In this document: one piece after another, positions 27,001-36,223 of the stretch
How the letters are laid out: every line of letters begins with the position of its first letter
How positions within the stretch are numbered: the first letter of the stretch is position 1
The notes under the pieces: model-generated
Database searches by the model: none
Seen by the model: the letters and a program-made list of their open reading frames with translations, nothing else
Told to the model about the DNA's origin: nothing
Translations under genes and position numbers: made by a program
Assembly: GCF_001905725.1 (NCBI RefSeq)
Contig: NZ_LIWB01000005.1
Coordinates: 372,001 to 436,000 of the forward strand
From: Streptomyces sp. CB02400
Lineage (GTDB): Bacteria; Actinomycetota; Actinomycetes; Streptomycetales; Streptomycetaceae
Reading direction: 5' to 3'
Length of the DNA stretch: 64,000 nt

Positions 27001-30000
27001 CGATCGACCCGCGCCTGTTCCGGTACGCCCGCGCCACCCGTGGCTTCCTGGCGGCGGTCGTCGGCCTGGGCGCCGTCGGGGCGGTGCTGGTCATCGCCCA
27101 GGCCATGCTCATCGCCGAGATCGTGGTGGGTGCGTTCCAGGACGGGCTGTCCACCGGGGAGCTCGGCACTCCCCTGCTGCTTCTCGTCGTCGTCGCACTC
27201 GGCCGCGGTCTGGTCGGCTGGCTGACCGAGCTGGCCGCGCACCGGGCGAGCGCCGCGGTGAAGTCGGAGCTGCGGGGCCGGCTGCTGGAGCGGGCGACGG
27301 CACTGGGACCGGGATGGCTGGACGGGCAGCGCACCGGATCGCTGGTCGCCCTGGCCACCCGTGGGGTCGACGCCCTCGACGGCTATTTCTCACGCTATCT
27401 CCCCCAGTTGGGGCTCGCGGTGGTCGTCCCGGTGGCGGTGCTGGCGCGGATCGTCACCGAGGAGTGGGTCTCGGCGACGATCATCGTGGGCACCCTGCCG
27501 CTCATCCCGGTCTTCATGGTGCTGATCGGCTGGGCCACCCAGTCCCGGATGGACCGTCAGTGGCTGGTGCTGTCCCGGCTGTCGGGCCACTTCCTGGACG
27601 TCGTCGCCGGACTGCCGACGCTGAAGGTCTTCGGACGGGCCAAGGCGCAGGCGGAGTCGATCCGCCGGATCACCGCCGAGTACCGGCGGGCGACCATGCG
27701 GACGCTGCGGATCGCCTTCATCTCCTCCTTCGCGCTGGAACTGCTCGCCACGCTGTCGGTGGCGCTGGTCGCGGTGACGATCGGCATGCGGCTCGTCTAC
27801 GGCGAGCTGGACCTCTACACCGGCCTGCTCATACTGATCCTGGCGCCCGAGGCCTATCTGCCGCTGCGGCAGGTCGGCGCCCAGTACCACGCGGCGGCGG
27901 AAGGGCTGGGGGCGGCCGAGGACATCTTCTCGGTACTGGAGACGCCCGTACCCGCGCCGGGGACGGCAGCGGTCCCGACCGGCGCCCTCGCCTTCGAGGA
28001 CGTGACGGTCCGCCACCCCGGCCGGTCCACGGACGCGGTGACGGACGTGTCCTTCACCGTCGCCCCCGGGGAGACGGTCGCGCTCGTCGGACCGAGCGGC
28101 GCGGGCAAGTCGACCCTGCTGAACGTGCTGCTCGGGTTCGTCCGCCCCACCGGGGGCCGGGTGCGGATCGGGGGAGCCGACCTCGCCGGACTCGACCTCG
28201 CCGAGTGGCACGGTCGCGTCGCCTGGGTACCGCAACGGCCGCACCTGTACGCCGGGACGATCGCCGAGAACGTACGGCTGGCCCGGCCCGACGCTGACGA
28301 CGACGCCGTACGGCGCGCCCTGCGGGACGCCGGGGCACTGGAGTTCGTGGACGCGCTGCCCGACGGCGCCGGAACCGTGCTCGGCGAGGACGGAGCGGGA
28401 CTGTCGGCCGGTCAGCGGCAGCGGCTCGCGCTGGCCCGGGCGTTCCTCGCGGACCGGCCCGTCCTGCTGCTCGACGAGCCGACGGCCGCGCTGGACGGCG
28501 CCACCGAGGCCGATGTCGTGGCGGCGGTGCGGCGACTGGCCGCCGGACGGACGGTGCTGCTCGTGGTGCACCGGCCGGCGCTGCTGGCCGTCGCGGACCG
28601 GGTGGTGCGGCTCGCCGAACCGGCTTCCGCGGGCGTCCACGGGGAGCCCGTACGCCAGGCGGCCGGCCCCGCGTCGGCCGCAGAAGCCGCTCTCGCACCG
28701 GTCGGCGAACCCGCCGGGCCCGAGGCGGACACGGTCCCGGGCGGTGTCCTCGCCCGCGTCCGTGCCCTGTCCGGCGCCCGGCGGGGGAGGATCACCCTCG
28801 CGCTGCTGCTCGGCACCCTCGCCCTGGGCAGCGCCGTCGGGCTCATGGCGACCTCCGGGTGGCTCATCTCCCGGGCCTCCCAGCAGCCACCCGTGCTGTA
28901 CCTGATGATGGCCGTGACGGCGACCCGCGCCTTCGGTATCGGCCGGGCCGTGTTCCGCTACGCCGAGCGGCTCGTGTCGCACGACGCCGTGCTGCGTATG
29001 CTGGCCGACACCCGGGTCGCGGTGTACCGGCGCCTCGAGCGGCTGGCGCCCGCCGGGCTGCGCGGCACCCGTCGGGGCGACCTGCTCTCCCGGCTGGTCT
29101 CCGACGTGGACGCGCTCCAGGACTACTGGCTGCGCTGGCTGCTGCCGGCCGGAGCGGCCGTCGCCGTCTCCGCCCTGTCCGTCGGCTTCACCGCATGGCT
29201 GCTGCCCGAGGCCGGGGCCGTGCTCGCGGCCGGGCTGCTCGCGGCGGGCGCCGGCGTGCCCCTGCTGACCGGTGCCGTGGCCCGGCGCGCGGAGCGCAGG
29301 CTGGCACCGGCGCGGGGCGTCCTCGCGACCCGCGTGACCGATCTGCTCACCGGCACCGCGGAGCTGACCGTCGCCGGTGCCCTGCCCGCGCGGGCCGCCG
29401 AGGCGCGCCGGGCCGACGGCACGCTCACCCGGATAGCCTCGCGCGCCGCCACCGCCACCGCGCTCGGCGACGGGCTCACCGCGATGGTCTCCGGACTGAC
29501 CGTCGCGGCCGCCGCCCTCGTCGGCGTCCAGGCCGTGGCCGCCGGCCGGCTGGACGGTGTGGCCCTCGCCGTCGTCGTCCTCACCCCGATGGCCGCATTC
29601 GAGGCCGTCCTCGGGATGCCGCTCGCCGTGCAGTACCGGCAGCGGGTGCGCCGCAGCGCCGAGCGCGTGTACGAGGTCCTGGACGCCCCGGTCCCCGTAC
29701 GGGAGCCGCAGGCGCCCCGGCAGGCGCCCGCGTCGCCGTTCCCGCTCGTGGTCAAGGGGCTGGCCGCCCGGCACCCCGGGCAGGACCGGGACGCGCTCGC
29801 CGGGGTGGACCTGACGCTGGAACGGGGCCGCCGGATCGCGGTGGTGGGCCCGTCCGGCTCCGGGAAGACGACCCTCGCGCAGGCGCTGCTGCGGTTCCTG
29901 GACCCGGACGCGGGCGCCTACACGCTGGCCGGGGTGGACGCGTACGCCCTGGACGGCAACGACGTACGGCGGCTGGTCGGACTGTGCGCGCAGGACGCGC

Positions 30001-30488
30001 ACCTCTTCAACAGCTCGGTACGGGAGAACCTGCTGCTCGCCAGGAAGGACGCGACCGAGGACGAGCTGCGCGACGCTCTTCGCCGGGCCCGGCTGCTGGA
30101 GTGGGCCGACAGCCTGCCCGACGGGCTCGACACGCTCGTCGGCGAGCACGGGGCGCGGCTGTCCGGCGGGCAGCGGCAGCGACTGGCGCTCGCCCGGGCG
30201 CTGCTCGCGGACTTCCCCGTACTGGTGCTGGACGAACCCGCCGAACACCTCGACCTGCCGACCGCCGACGCGCTCACCGCCGACCTGCTGGCCGCCACCG
30301 AGGGCCGTACGACGCTGCTCATCACCCACCGGCTGGCCGGTCTGGAGGCGGTGGACGAGGTGGTCGTACTGGACGAGGGACGGGTGGTGCAGCGCGGTCC
30401 CTACGACGAACTGGTGGCCGCTGCCGGTCCGTTGCGGGCGATGGCACGCAGGGAGGAACAGGCCGGACTCCTGGCGGCGGCACGCTAG
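26994..30488 (+). CDS. cydDC: Fused CydD-CydC ABC exporter for cytochrome bd assembly
   Basis: A 1164-residue fusion of two ABC half-exporters, each with a membrane domain and an ATPase. The first ATPase has GPSGAGKST near residue 366 and LSAGQRQRLALARA; the second has GPSGSGKTT near 950 and LSGGQRQRLALARA. Separate CydD and CydC form the E. coli thiol (cysteine/glutathione) exporter needed to assemble cytochrome bd; fusion is usual in Streptomyces. GTG at 26994 lies ten bases after GAGG; a GTG at 26985 is too close to it. The start is embedded in a parS site. Confidence 0.95.
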   Translation: MKPIDPRLFRYARATRGFLAAVVGLGAVGAVLVIAQAMLIAEIVVGAFQDGLSTGELGTPLLLLVVVALGRGLVGWLTELAAHRASAAVKSELRGRLLERATALGPGWLDGQRTGSLVALATRGVDALDGYFSRYLPQLGLAVVVPVAVLARIVTEEWVSATIIVGTLPLIPVFMVLIGWATQSRMDRQWLVLSRLSGHFLDVVAGLPTLKVFGRAKAQAESIRRITAEYRRATMRTLRIAFISSFALELLATLSVALVAVTIGMRLVYGELDLYTGLLILILAPEAYLPLRQVGAQYHAAAEGLGAAEDIFSVLETPVPAPGTAAVPTGALAFEDVTVRHPGRSTDAVTDVSFTVAPGETVALVGPSGAGKSTLLNVLLGFVRPTGGRVRIGGADLAGLDLAEWHGRVAWVPQRPHLYAGTIAENVRLARPDADDDAVRRALRDAGALEFVDALPDGAGTVLGEDGAGLSAGQRQRLALARAFLADRPVLLLDEPTAALDGATEADVVAAVRRLAAGRTVLLVVHRPALLAVADRVVRLAEPASAGVHGEPVRQAAGPASAAEAALAPVGEPAGPEADTVPGGVLARVRALSGARRGRITLALLLGTLALGSAVGLMATSGWLISRASQQPPVLYLMMAVTATRAFGIGRAVFRYAERLVSHDAVLRMLADTRVAVYRRLERLAPAGLRGTRRGDLLSRLVSDVDALQDYWLRWLLPAGAAVAVSALSVGFTAWLLPEAGAVLAAGLLAAGAGVPLLTGAVARRAERRLAPARGVLATRVTDLLTGTAELTVAGALPARAAEARRADGTLTRIASRAATATALGDGLTAMVSGLTVAAAALVGVQAVAAGRLDGVALAVVVLTPMAAFEAVLGMPLAVQYRQRVRRSAERVYEVLDAPVPVREPQAPRQAPASPFPLVVKGLAARHPGQDRDALAGVDLTLERGRRIAVVGPSGSGKTTLAQALLRFLDPDAGAYTLAGVDAYALDGNDVRRLVGLCAQDAHLFNSSVRENLLLARKDATEDELRDALRRARLLEWADSLPDGLDTLVGEHGARLSGGQRQRLALARALLADFPVLVLDEPAEHLDLPTADALTADLLAATEGRTTLLITHRLAGLEAVDEVVVLDEGRVVQRGPYDELVAAAGPLRAMARREEQAGLLAAAR

Positions 30489-30637
30489 CCCGGCGGACGC
30501 CTTCGGCGTGACGGAACGTCAATCGGGGAGGAGAAGACGGCTGTTCGGCGGTATCGCTGGTCCGTACGGGGCGAGTGGTCCCCCATGTGTACGACATGAA
30601 CAGGACCGTGCGCCGGGGCGGGTCCAGGATCGCAGTC

Positions 30638-31696
30638 ATGCGCTTCACCCGCCGCCATCCGCTGCTCACCGCCGTGCTGCTGTGCGCGCTCGCCGTGCTC
30701 GCCGCCCGGCCCGCCGACGGCGACGGCTCCCACGCCCCCGGTCACGGCTCCGCGTCCGGCGTCAGCGCGGAGGTGGCGCGGCTGTACGAGGAAGCGGCGG
30801 CGGCGACGGAGCGGTACGAGGCCGGCCGGCGCGAGGCCGAGGAGCAGCGGGCCAAGGGGCAGCGGCTGGAGGAGCGGCTCGACCGGGAGCGGCGGGAGAT
30901 GGCCGTGCTGCACGAGGACCTGGGCCGGATCGCGAGCTCTCAGTACCGGGACGGCGGCGGGCTGCCGCTCACCGCGCACATGCTGCTCGCCGACGACCCC
31001 GAAGAGCTGATGCGCGGTCAGCGGGTGGTGCGGCAGGCGGAGATGTCGCTCGACAAGGCGATCGGCAGGAGCGAACGGGCCGAGGCTCGGCTCGCCCGCG
31101 ACGAGGCGAGGGCCGCGGCGGCGTGGAAGAAGCTGGAGGAGCGGAACACGGAACTCGCCGCCCTGCGGCAGGGCATCGAGCGGAAGCTCGAAGCGGCGCG
31201 GTGGAAGCTCCAGGGCCAGGCGGACGCCTCCGTCGCGGCCGGCGCCTGCCGCGGCGCGGTCCGCCTCGACCAACCCCGGACGCGGTTCACCACCAGTTGG
31301 GTGGCGCCGGTGGAGACGTACGAACTGTCCGCCTCCTACGGCAGCGGCGGCGCCCGGTGGGCGAACCGGCACACCGGGCAGGACTTCGCGGTGCCGATCG
31401 GCACGCCGGTGCGGGCCGTGGGCGCCGGGAAGGTGGTGAAGGTGTCCTGCGGGGGTGCCTTCGGCATCGAGATCGTGGTCCGGCACGCGGGCGGCTACTA
31501 CACGCAGTACGCCCATCTCGCGGCCGTCGCCGTCGACCAGGGGGAGCGGGTCACGCCCGGGCAGTGGATCGGCCAGTCCGGCACCAGCGGCAACTCCACG
31601 GGCCCGCATCTGCACTTCGAGGTGCGGGTCACACCGGAGACGGGGTCGGCGGTGGACCCCGTGCCGTGGCTGGCGCGGCACGGGGTGTCGCTCTGA
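30638..31696 (+). CDS. Secreted M23 (LytM-type) peptidase with coiled coil
   Basis: A 352-residue exported protein. A signal peptide (RRHPLLTAVLLCALAVLAARP) is followed by an Ala/Glu/Arg-rich coiled-coil region (about 45-200) and a C-terminal M23 zinc metallopeptidase domain (about 225-345). The domain has the ligands HTGQDFAVP and HLHFEV. The arrangement resembles EnvC/NlpD-type cell-wall hydrolases or regulators that act at septa. The start is uncertain: 30638 follows AGGA at good spacing, while 30596 adds 14 residues without a ribosome site. Confidence 0.88.
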   Translation: MRFTRRHPLLTAVLLCALAVLAARPADGDGSHAPGHGSASGVSAEVARLYEEAAAATERYEAGRREAEEQRAKGQRLEERLDRERREMAVLHEDLGRIASSQYRDGGGLPLTAHMLLADDPEELMRGQRVVRQAEMSLDKAIGRSERAEARLARDEARAAAAWKKLEERNTELAALRQGIERKLEAARWKLQGQADASVAAGACRGAVRLDQPRTRFTTSWVAPVETYELSASYGSGGARWANRHTGQDFAVPIGTPVRAVGAGKVVKVSCGGAFGIEIVVRHAGGYYTQYAHLAAVAVDQGERVTPGQWIGQSGTSGNSTGPHLHFEVRVTPETGSAVDPVPWLARHGVSL

Positions 31697-31697
31697 G

Positions 31698-32567
31698 CTA
31701 CGGGTGCTCGTCCAGCAGGCGCTCGATCACCACGGCCACCCCGTCGTCGTTGTTGGCGACCGTGCGGCCCGAGGCGGCGGCGACCACGTCCGGGTGGGCG
31801 TTGCCCATCGCGTAGGAACGGCCGGCCCAGGTCAGCATCTCGACGTCGTTCGGCATGTCACCGAAGGCGACGACCTCCTCGTGCGAGATGCCGCGCTCGG
31901 CGCAGCACAGGGCGAGCGTGCTGGCCTTGGACACCTCGGGGCCGCTGATCTCCAGCAGGGCGCTGGGGCTGGAGCGGGTGACGTTGGCACGGTCGCCGAC
32001 GGCGAGCCGGGCCAGGGTCAGGAAGGCGTCGGGGTCGAGCTCGGGATGGTGGGCGAGGATTTTGAGCACCGGCTCGGCGGCGGTGTGGGAGTCCGGGGCC
32101 AGCAGCTCCTCGGCGGGAGCGAGCGTGTCCGGGACCTCCATGTGCAGCTTCGGGTACGCCGGCTCCTGGTTGAAGCCGAAGGTCTGCTCCACGGCGTACA
32201 CCGTGCCCGGCGCCGCCTCGCGCAGCAGCCGTACGGCGTCCAGCGCGTTCTTCCGGGGCAGCTCGCGCACCTTCACGAAGCGGTGCGCGCCGGGGCCGCC
32301 GTGCAGGTCGACGACGGCCGCGCCGTTGCCGCAGATGGCGAGGCCGTGGCCGTGGACGTGGTCGCTGACGACGTCCATCCAGCGGGCCGGGCGGCCGGTG
32401 ACGAAGAAGACCTCGATGCCCGCCTCCTCGGCGGCGGCGAGCGCGGCGACGGTGCGCGGCGACACCGACTTGTCGTCGCGCAGCAGGGTGCCGTCGAGGT
32501 CGGTGGCGATGAGCCGCGGTCGGGTGGGGGCTGCCTGGGTCTCGGGCTGTCGGGTCGCTGAGGTCAC
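31698..32567 (-). CDS. HAD superfamily Cof-like phosphatase (paralogue 1)
   Basis: A 289-residue HAD subfamily IIB phosphatase. Motif I is [11 protein letters not shown], motif II FFVTGRPARWM, and the late motif FGDMPNDVEML carries the metal-binding Asp residues. Cof-like enzymes dephosphorylate sugar phosphates, flavin or vitamin B6 intermediates; the substrate is unknown. GTG at 32567 is chosen, with an ATG six codons upstream as an alternative. It ends 1 bp from the convergent M23 gene. A clearly related copy lies at 40114-40917. Confidence 0.87.
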   Translation of the reverse strand: MTSATRQPETQAAPTRPRLIATDLDGTLLRDDKSVSPRTVAALAAAEEAGIEVFFVTGRPARWMDVVSDHVHGHGLAICGNGAAVVDLHGGPGAHRFVKVRELPRKNALDAVRLLREAAPGTVYAVEQTFGFNQEPAYPKLHMEVPDTLAPAEELLAPDSHTAAEPVLKILAHHPELDPDAFLTLARLAVGDRANVTRSSPSALLEISGPEVSKASTLALCCAERGISHEEVVAFGDMPNDVEMLTWAGRSYAMGNAHPDVVAAASGRTVANNDDGVAVVIERLLDEHP

Positions 32568-32672
32568 CCGGCCATTGTCCCGCATATGCCCGCACGACCG
32601 TGCGGGACTCCGCACATCTGAGTGGTTACCGCCGTCACCAGCGGTCTTTCCCGTGCCCCGGGACAGCAGAGG

Positions 32673-33575
32673 TCACCGGAGCTGCGCCGGCGCCTCCATG
32701 GCGATCCGTTCGAAGACCTTCTGATCCGCGGCGAAGTCCGAGTCGGGGATGGGCCAGTGGATCACGATCTCGGTGAATCCCAGCTCGGCGTGGCGGCCCG
32801 CGAAGTCGACGAAGGCGTCCAGGGACTCCAGCGGACGGCCCCGGTCCGGGGTGAATCCGGTGAGCAGGATCTTGTCCAGTCCGGTCACGTCCCGGCCGAG
32901 CTCGGCGCAGGCGTCGGCCAGCTTCTCCGCCTGGCCGCGAATGGCCTGAACCGACTGTTCGGGCGTGCCGTTCTCGTACAGCCGGGGATCGCCCGTGGTC
33001 ACCCAGGCCTGCCCGTGACGCGCCGCGAGCCGCAGCCCGCGCGGTCCGGTGGCCGCCACGGCGAACGGCAGCCGGGGCCGCTGCACACAGCCCGGGATGT
33101 TGCGCGCCTCGTGCGCCGCGTAGAAGTCGCCCTCGTACGACACCGACTCCTCGGTGAGCAGCCGGTCGAGCAGGGGCACGAACTCGGCGAAGCGGTCGGC
33201 GCGCTCGCGAGGTGTCCAGGGCTCCTGGCCGAGCGCCGTGGCGTCGAAGCCGGTGCCGCCCGCACCGATCCCGAGCGTGACGCGCCCGCCGGAGATGTCG
33301 TCGAGGGAGATGAGCTCCTTGGCGAGGGTCACCGGGTGCCGGAAGTTCGGCGAGGTCACCAGCGTGCCCAGCCGCATCCGGTTGGTCACGGCCGCGGCGG
33401 CGGTCAGGGTGGGAACGGCACCGAACCAGGGGCCGTCCCGGAAGGTGCGCCAGGACAGGTGGTCGTAGGTGTACCCCGTGTGGAAGCCGAGCTCCTCGGC
33501 ACGCACCCACGCCGAACGGCTGCCCTCGTGCCAGCGGCGGTACGGAAGGATCACGGTGCTCAGGCGCAGAGTCAT
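32673..33575 (-). CDS. LLM-class flavin-dependent oxidoreductase
   Basis: A 300-residue luciferase-like monooxygenase-fold protein using F420 or FMN. Family features include [41 protein letters not shown] and [17 protein letters not shown]420 use is common for this class in actinobacteria, but cannot be proved here. TAGGCT ends exactly 7 nt before the ATG at 33575, so the mRNA is probably leaderless. The expected -35 position falls on the core of a perfect parS site (33602-33615). Confidence 0.87.
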   Translation of the reverse strand: MTLRLSTVILPYRRWHEGSRSAWVRAEELGFHTGYTYDHLSWRTFRDGPWFGAVPTLTAAAAVTNRMRLGTLVTSPNFRHPVTLAKELISLDDISGGRVTLGIGAGGTGFDATALGQEPWTPRERADRFAEFVPLLDRLLTEESVSYEGDFYAAHEARNIPGCVQRPRLPFAVAATGPRGLRLAARHGQAWVTTGDPRLYENGTPEQSVQAIRGQAEKLADACAELGRDVTGLDKILLTGFTPDRGRPLESLDAFVDFAGRHAELGFTEIVIHWPIPDSDFAADQKVFERIAMEAPAQLR

Positions 33576-33601
33576 ATCACCGAGCCTATGCGGCGAGCCG
33601 T

Positions 33602-33615
33602 GTTTCACGTGAAAC
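33602..33615. other. parS site (perfect) at the LLM gene promoter
   Basis: GTTTCACGTGAAAC lies between the LLM oxidoreductase start (33575) and the kptA stop (33639). With a 17-bp spacer from TAGGCT, the -35 hexamer would be the CACGTG centre of parS. Confidence 0.93.
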
Positions 33616-33638
33616 GATCACGCCGCCCGTGTTCCGCC

Positions 33639-34187
33639 TCAGTGGCTCGCGGGAAACCGCAGATACCGGCTCGGTACGGCCCGGGTCAGCCACACGCCGT
33701 TGGCGCTCATGTGGAAGACATGGCCGTCGCGGTGCATGGCGGCCGCGTCCACGGACAGGACGACCGGGCGGCCCCGGCGGGCGCCGACGCGGGTCGCCGT
33801 CTCGCGGTCGGCGGAGAGGTGCACGTCGTGCCGGTTCATGGGCCGCAGCCCCTCGGCGCGGATCGCCTCCAGGTTCCGGGCGACGGTGCCGTGGTACAGG
33901 TACGGCGGTGGGACGGCCGGTGCCAGTCCGAGGTCGACCTCGACGCTGTGGCCCTGGCTGGCGCGGATCCGGGTGCCCTCGACGGCGAAGCGCCGCTTGT
34001 CGTTGGCGGCGACGACGTGGTCCAGCTCCTCCCGGGTGAACCGGAAGCCGTGCGCGGACGCCGCGGTGATCAGCGCCTCGATCTCGACCCAGCCGCCCTC
34101 GTCGAGGGCGAGCCCGATCCTCCCGGGCTGATGGCGTAGATGCTTGGAGAGGTACTTCGACACCTTCACGGTGCGTCTTTCATCCAT
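33639..34187 (-). CDS. kptA: RNA 2'-phosphotransferase (KptA/Tpt1)
   Basis: A 182-residue member of the KptA/Tpt1 family, which transfers an internal RNA 2'-phosphate to NAD+, giving ADP-ribose 1'',2''-cyclic phosphate. Motifs include [12 protein letters not shown] (basic RNA-binding), [11 protein letters not shown] and [19 protein letters not shown]. The eukaryotic enzyme completes tRNA splicing; the bacterial role is unresolved. A CAATCT -10-like box lies 6 nt before the ATG, suggesting a leaderless mRNA. DnaA boxes occupy the upstream gap. Confidence 0.93.
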   Translation of the reverse strand: MDERRTVKVSKYLSKHLRHQPGRIGLALDEGGWVEIEALITAASAHGFRFTREELDHVVAANDKRRFAVEGTRIRASQGHSVEVDLGLAPAVPPPYLYHGTVARNLEAIRAEGLRPMNRHDVHLSADRETATRVGARRGRPVVLSVDAAAMHRDGHVFHMSANGVWLTRAVPSRYLRFPASH

Positions 34188-34243
34188 CCGTTCAGATTGC
34201 CGGGAGAGACGCGCATCACGCGATCGATTTAGCTCCGGAGGTT

Positions 34244-34298
34244 TGATCCACAGCCAAGTGCGGTTATCCACAGGGGAATTGACGCCCGCTGTGGACAA
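34244..34298. promoter_or_regulatory. Group of three DnaA boxes upstream of kptA
   Basis: The boxes are TGATCCACA (34244-34252, one mismatch), TTATCCACA (34264-34272, plus strand) and TGTGGACAA (34290-34298, i.e. TTGTCCACA on the minus strand). They fill the 117-bp gap between the ephD-like stop and the kptA start. Confidence 0.8.
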
Positions 34299-34304
34299 CC
34301 GGCC

Positions 34305-36065
34305 TCACATCGGCGGCTTCACCCGCGCGATTCTCCGCAGTGCCCCCGGCATCCACCGCGACAGCGCGTACGCGGTCCGCGCCTCCGGGGTGACCGGCAC
34401 CACCGCCTCGTCACGCGCCACCGCCCGCAGGATCGCGGCGGCGACCTTCTCCGGCGGATAGTTCCGCAGCCCGTACAGGCGTGCCGCCCGCTTCCGCAGC
34501 CGCCGCTCCTCCTCGGCGTCCACACCCGCGAAGCGCGCGGTGGAGGTGATGGAGGTGTTCACGAACCCGGGGCACACCACCGTCACGCCGATGTCCCGGC
34601 CCGCCAGCTCCGCCCGCAGGCACTCGCTCAGCATCAGCACCGCCGCCTTGGACGTGCTGTAGGCGGGCAGCGCCCTGGACGGCTGGAACGCCGCCGCCGA
34701 GGCGACGTTGACGATGTGGCCGCCCTGCCCGCGCTCGGCCATCCGCCGCCCGAAGAGCCGGCAGCCGTGGATCACCCCCCACAGATTGATGTCGAGGACC
34801 TTCTTCCAGTCCTCCGGGGTGGTGTCGAAGAAGGAGCCGCCCAACCCGATGCCGGCGTTGTTCACCAGGACGTCCACCACGCCGTACTCGGTGGTGACCC
34901 GCTCGGCGAGCTTCTCCATGGCCTGTTCGTCGGACACGTCCGCCGTCTCCGCCCAGGCCGCCGCCGCGCCGCGACCGCGGGCCTCCCCGGCGGTACGGGC
35001 CGCGGCCTCCGCGTCCCGGTCGACCGCCAGCACGCGCGCGCCCGCCTCCGCGAACGCGAGCGCGGTCGCCCGCCCGATGCCGTTGCCCGCCCCCGTGACC
35101 AGGACCAGCTGCCCGCCGAAGCGGTCGGCGTACCGGCCCGGAGCCGTCACCTCCGGCCGGCCGTCCTCCACGGACGCCACGAACTCGCCGATCCACGTCG
35201 CCAGCAGGTCGGGGCGGGTGCGCGGGATCCAGTGCCGGGCCGGCAGCGTCCGCCGGGTCAGCCGCGGCGCCCACAGCTCCAGGTCCTCGTAGAGCCGCTC
35301 CGAGAGGAACGCGTCCCCCAGCGGCGTGATGAGCTGCACGGGCGCGTGCGCGTGGGCGTCGGCGCGCGGGCTGCGCAGCCGGGGCCGCACGTTGTCCCGG
35401 TAGAGCCAGGCTCCGTGGGCCGCGTCCGACGGCAGGGACGGGGTCGGGTAGCCGCCGCCACCGGGCACCTTCTCGACGCGCTCCAGGATCCGCGGCCAGT
35501 GCCTGCCGAGCGGGCCGCGCCAGGCGAGTTCGGGCAGCACGGGCGTGTGCAGCAGGTACACGTACCAGGACTTGGCGCCCTGGCCCAGCAGCTGGCCGAC
35601 CCGGCGCGGGGTGGGCCGCTTCAGACGGCGGTTGATCCAGTGCCCGAAGTGGTCGAGCGACGGCCCCGACATCGACGTGAAGGAGGCGATCCGACCCGCG
35701 GTGCGCCCGACCGTGACGAACTCCCAGGACTGCACCGAACCCCAGTCGTGCCCCACCAGATGCACCGGCCGGTCAGAGCTGACCGCGTCGGCGACGGCCA
35801 GGAAGTCGTCGGTCAGCTTCTCCAGGGTGAACCCGCCGCGCAGCGGACGCGGCGCCGTGGACCGGCCGTGGCCCCGGACGTCGTACGCCACGACGTGGAA
35901 ACGCTCGGCGAGCCGGGGCGCGACCTCCGACCACACCTCCTTGCTGTCCGGGTAGCCGTGCACCAGGACGACCGTCGGCCGCCCGCGCTCACCCAGCTCG
36001 GCCACGCACAGCTCGACCCCGCCCGCACGCACCCGGCGCTCCCGCGCACCTCTCAGTCCCGTCAC
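34305..36065 (-). CDS. EphD-like epoxide hydrolase / short-chain dehydrogenase fusion
   Basis: A 586-residue two-domain enzyme. The N-terminal alpha/beta hydrolase (about 10-295) has the oxyanion segment VLVHGYPDS, nucleophile elbow GHDWGS with a catalytic Asp, and late His in RHWIPRTRPD, as in epoxide hydrolases. The C-terminal SDR (about 300-560) has the NAD(P) motif VTGAGNGIGRA, NNAG and the YSTSK catalytic pair. The arrangement matches mycobacterial EphD, which modifies epoxy-mycolates; Streptomyces lacks mycolates, so its substrate must differ. GTG at 36065 is preferred because a promoter ends 7 nt before it. Confidence 0.88.
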   Translation of the reverse strand: MTGLRGARERRVRAGGVELCVAELGERGRPTVVLVHGYPDSKEVWSEVAPRLAERFHVVAYDVRGHGRSTAPRPLRGGFTLEKLTDDFLAVADAVSSDRPVHLVGHDWGSVQSWEFVTVGRTAGRIASFTSMSGPSLDHFGHWINRRLKRPTPRRVGQLLGQGAKSWYVYLLHTPVLPELAWRGPLGRHWPRILERVEKVPGGGGYPTPSLPSDAAHGAWLYRDNVRPRLRSPRADAHAHAPVQLITPLGDAFLSERLYEDLELWAPRLTRRTLPARHWIPRTRPDLLATWIGEFVASVEDGRPEVTAPGRYADRFGGQLVLVTGAGNGIGRATALAFAEAGARVLAVDRDAEAAARTAGEARGRGAAAAWAETADVSDEQAMEKLAERVTTEYGVVDVLVNNAGIGLGGSFFDTTPEDWKKVLDINLWGVIHGCRLFGRRMAERGQGGHIVNVASAAAFQPSRALPAYSTSKAAVLMLSECLRAELAGRDIGVTVVCPGFVNTSITSTARFAGVDAEEERRLRKRAARLYGLRNYPPEKVAAAILRAVARDEAVVPVTPEARTAYALSRWMPGALRRIARVKPPM

Positions 36066-36072
36066 ACCGGCG

Positions 36073-36101
36073 AATGTGGCAGTTGTCGCAAGGACCGTCA
36101 A
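36073..36101 (-). promoter_or_regulatory. Leaderless promoter of the EphD-like gene
   Basis: On the minus strand TTGACG (36101-36096), a 17-bp spacer and CACATT (36078-36073) are followed 7 nt later by the GTG at 36065. The TTG that could open a longer reading frame is itself the -35 element. Confidence 0.7.
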
Positions 36102-36223
36102 CGGTGCCCCGGAGCCTGTGCATAACTCTCAGGCAGGGCTCCCCTACGGGTCCGTACGACTCCAGATGGAGCCCAAGACGGCTCTCCGGTCTGACGACCG
36201 GAGTGGTGCGGGTCACTAGTGTC

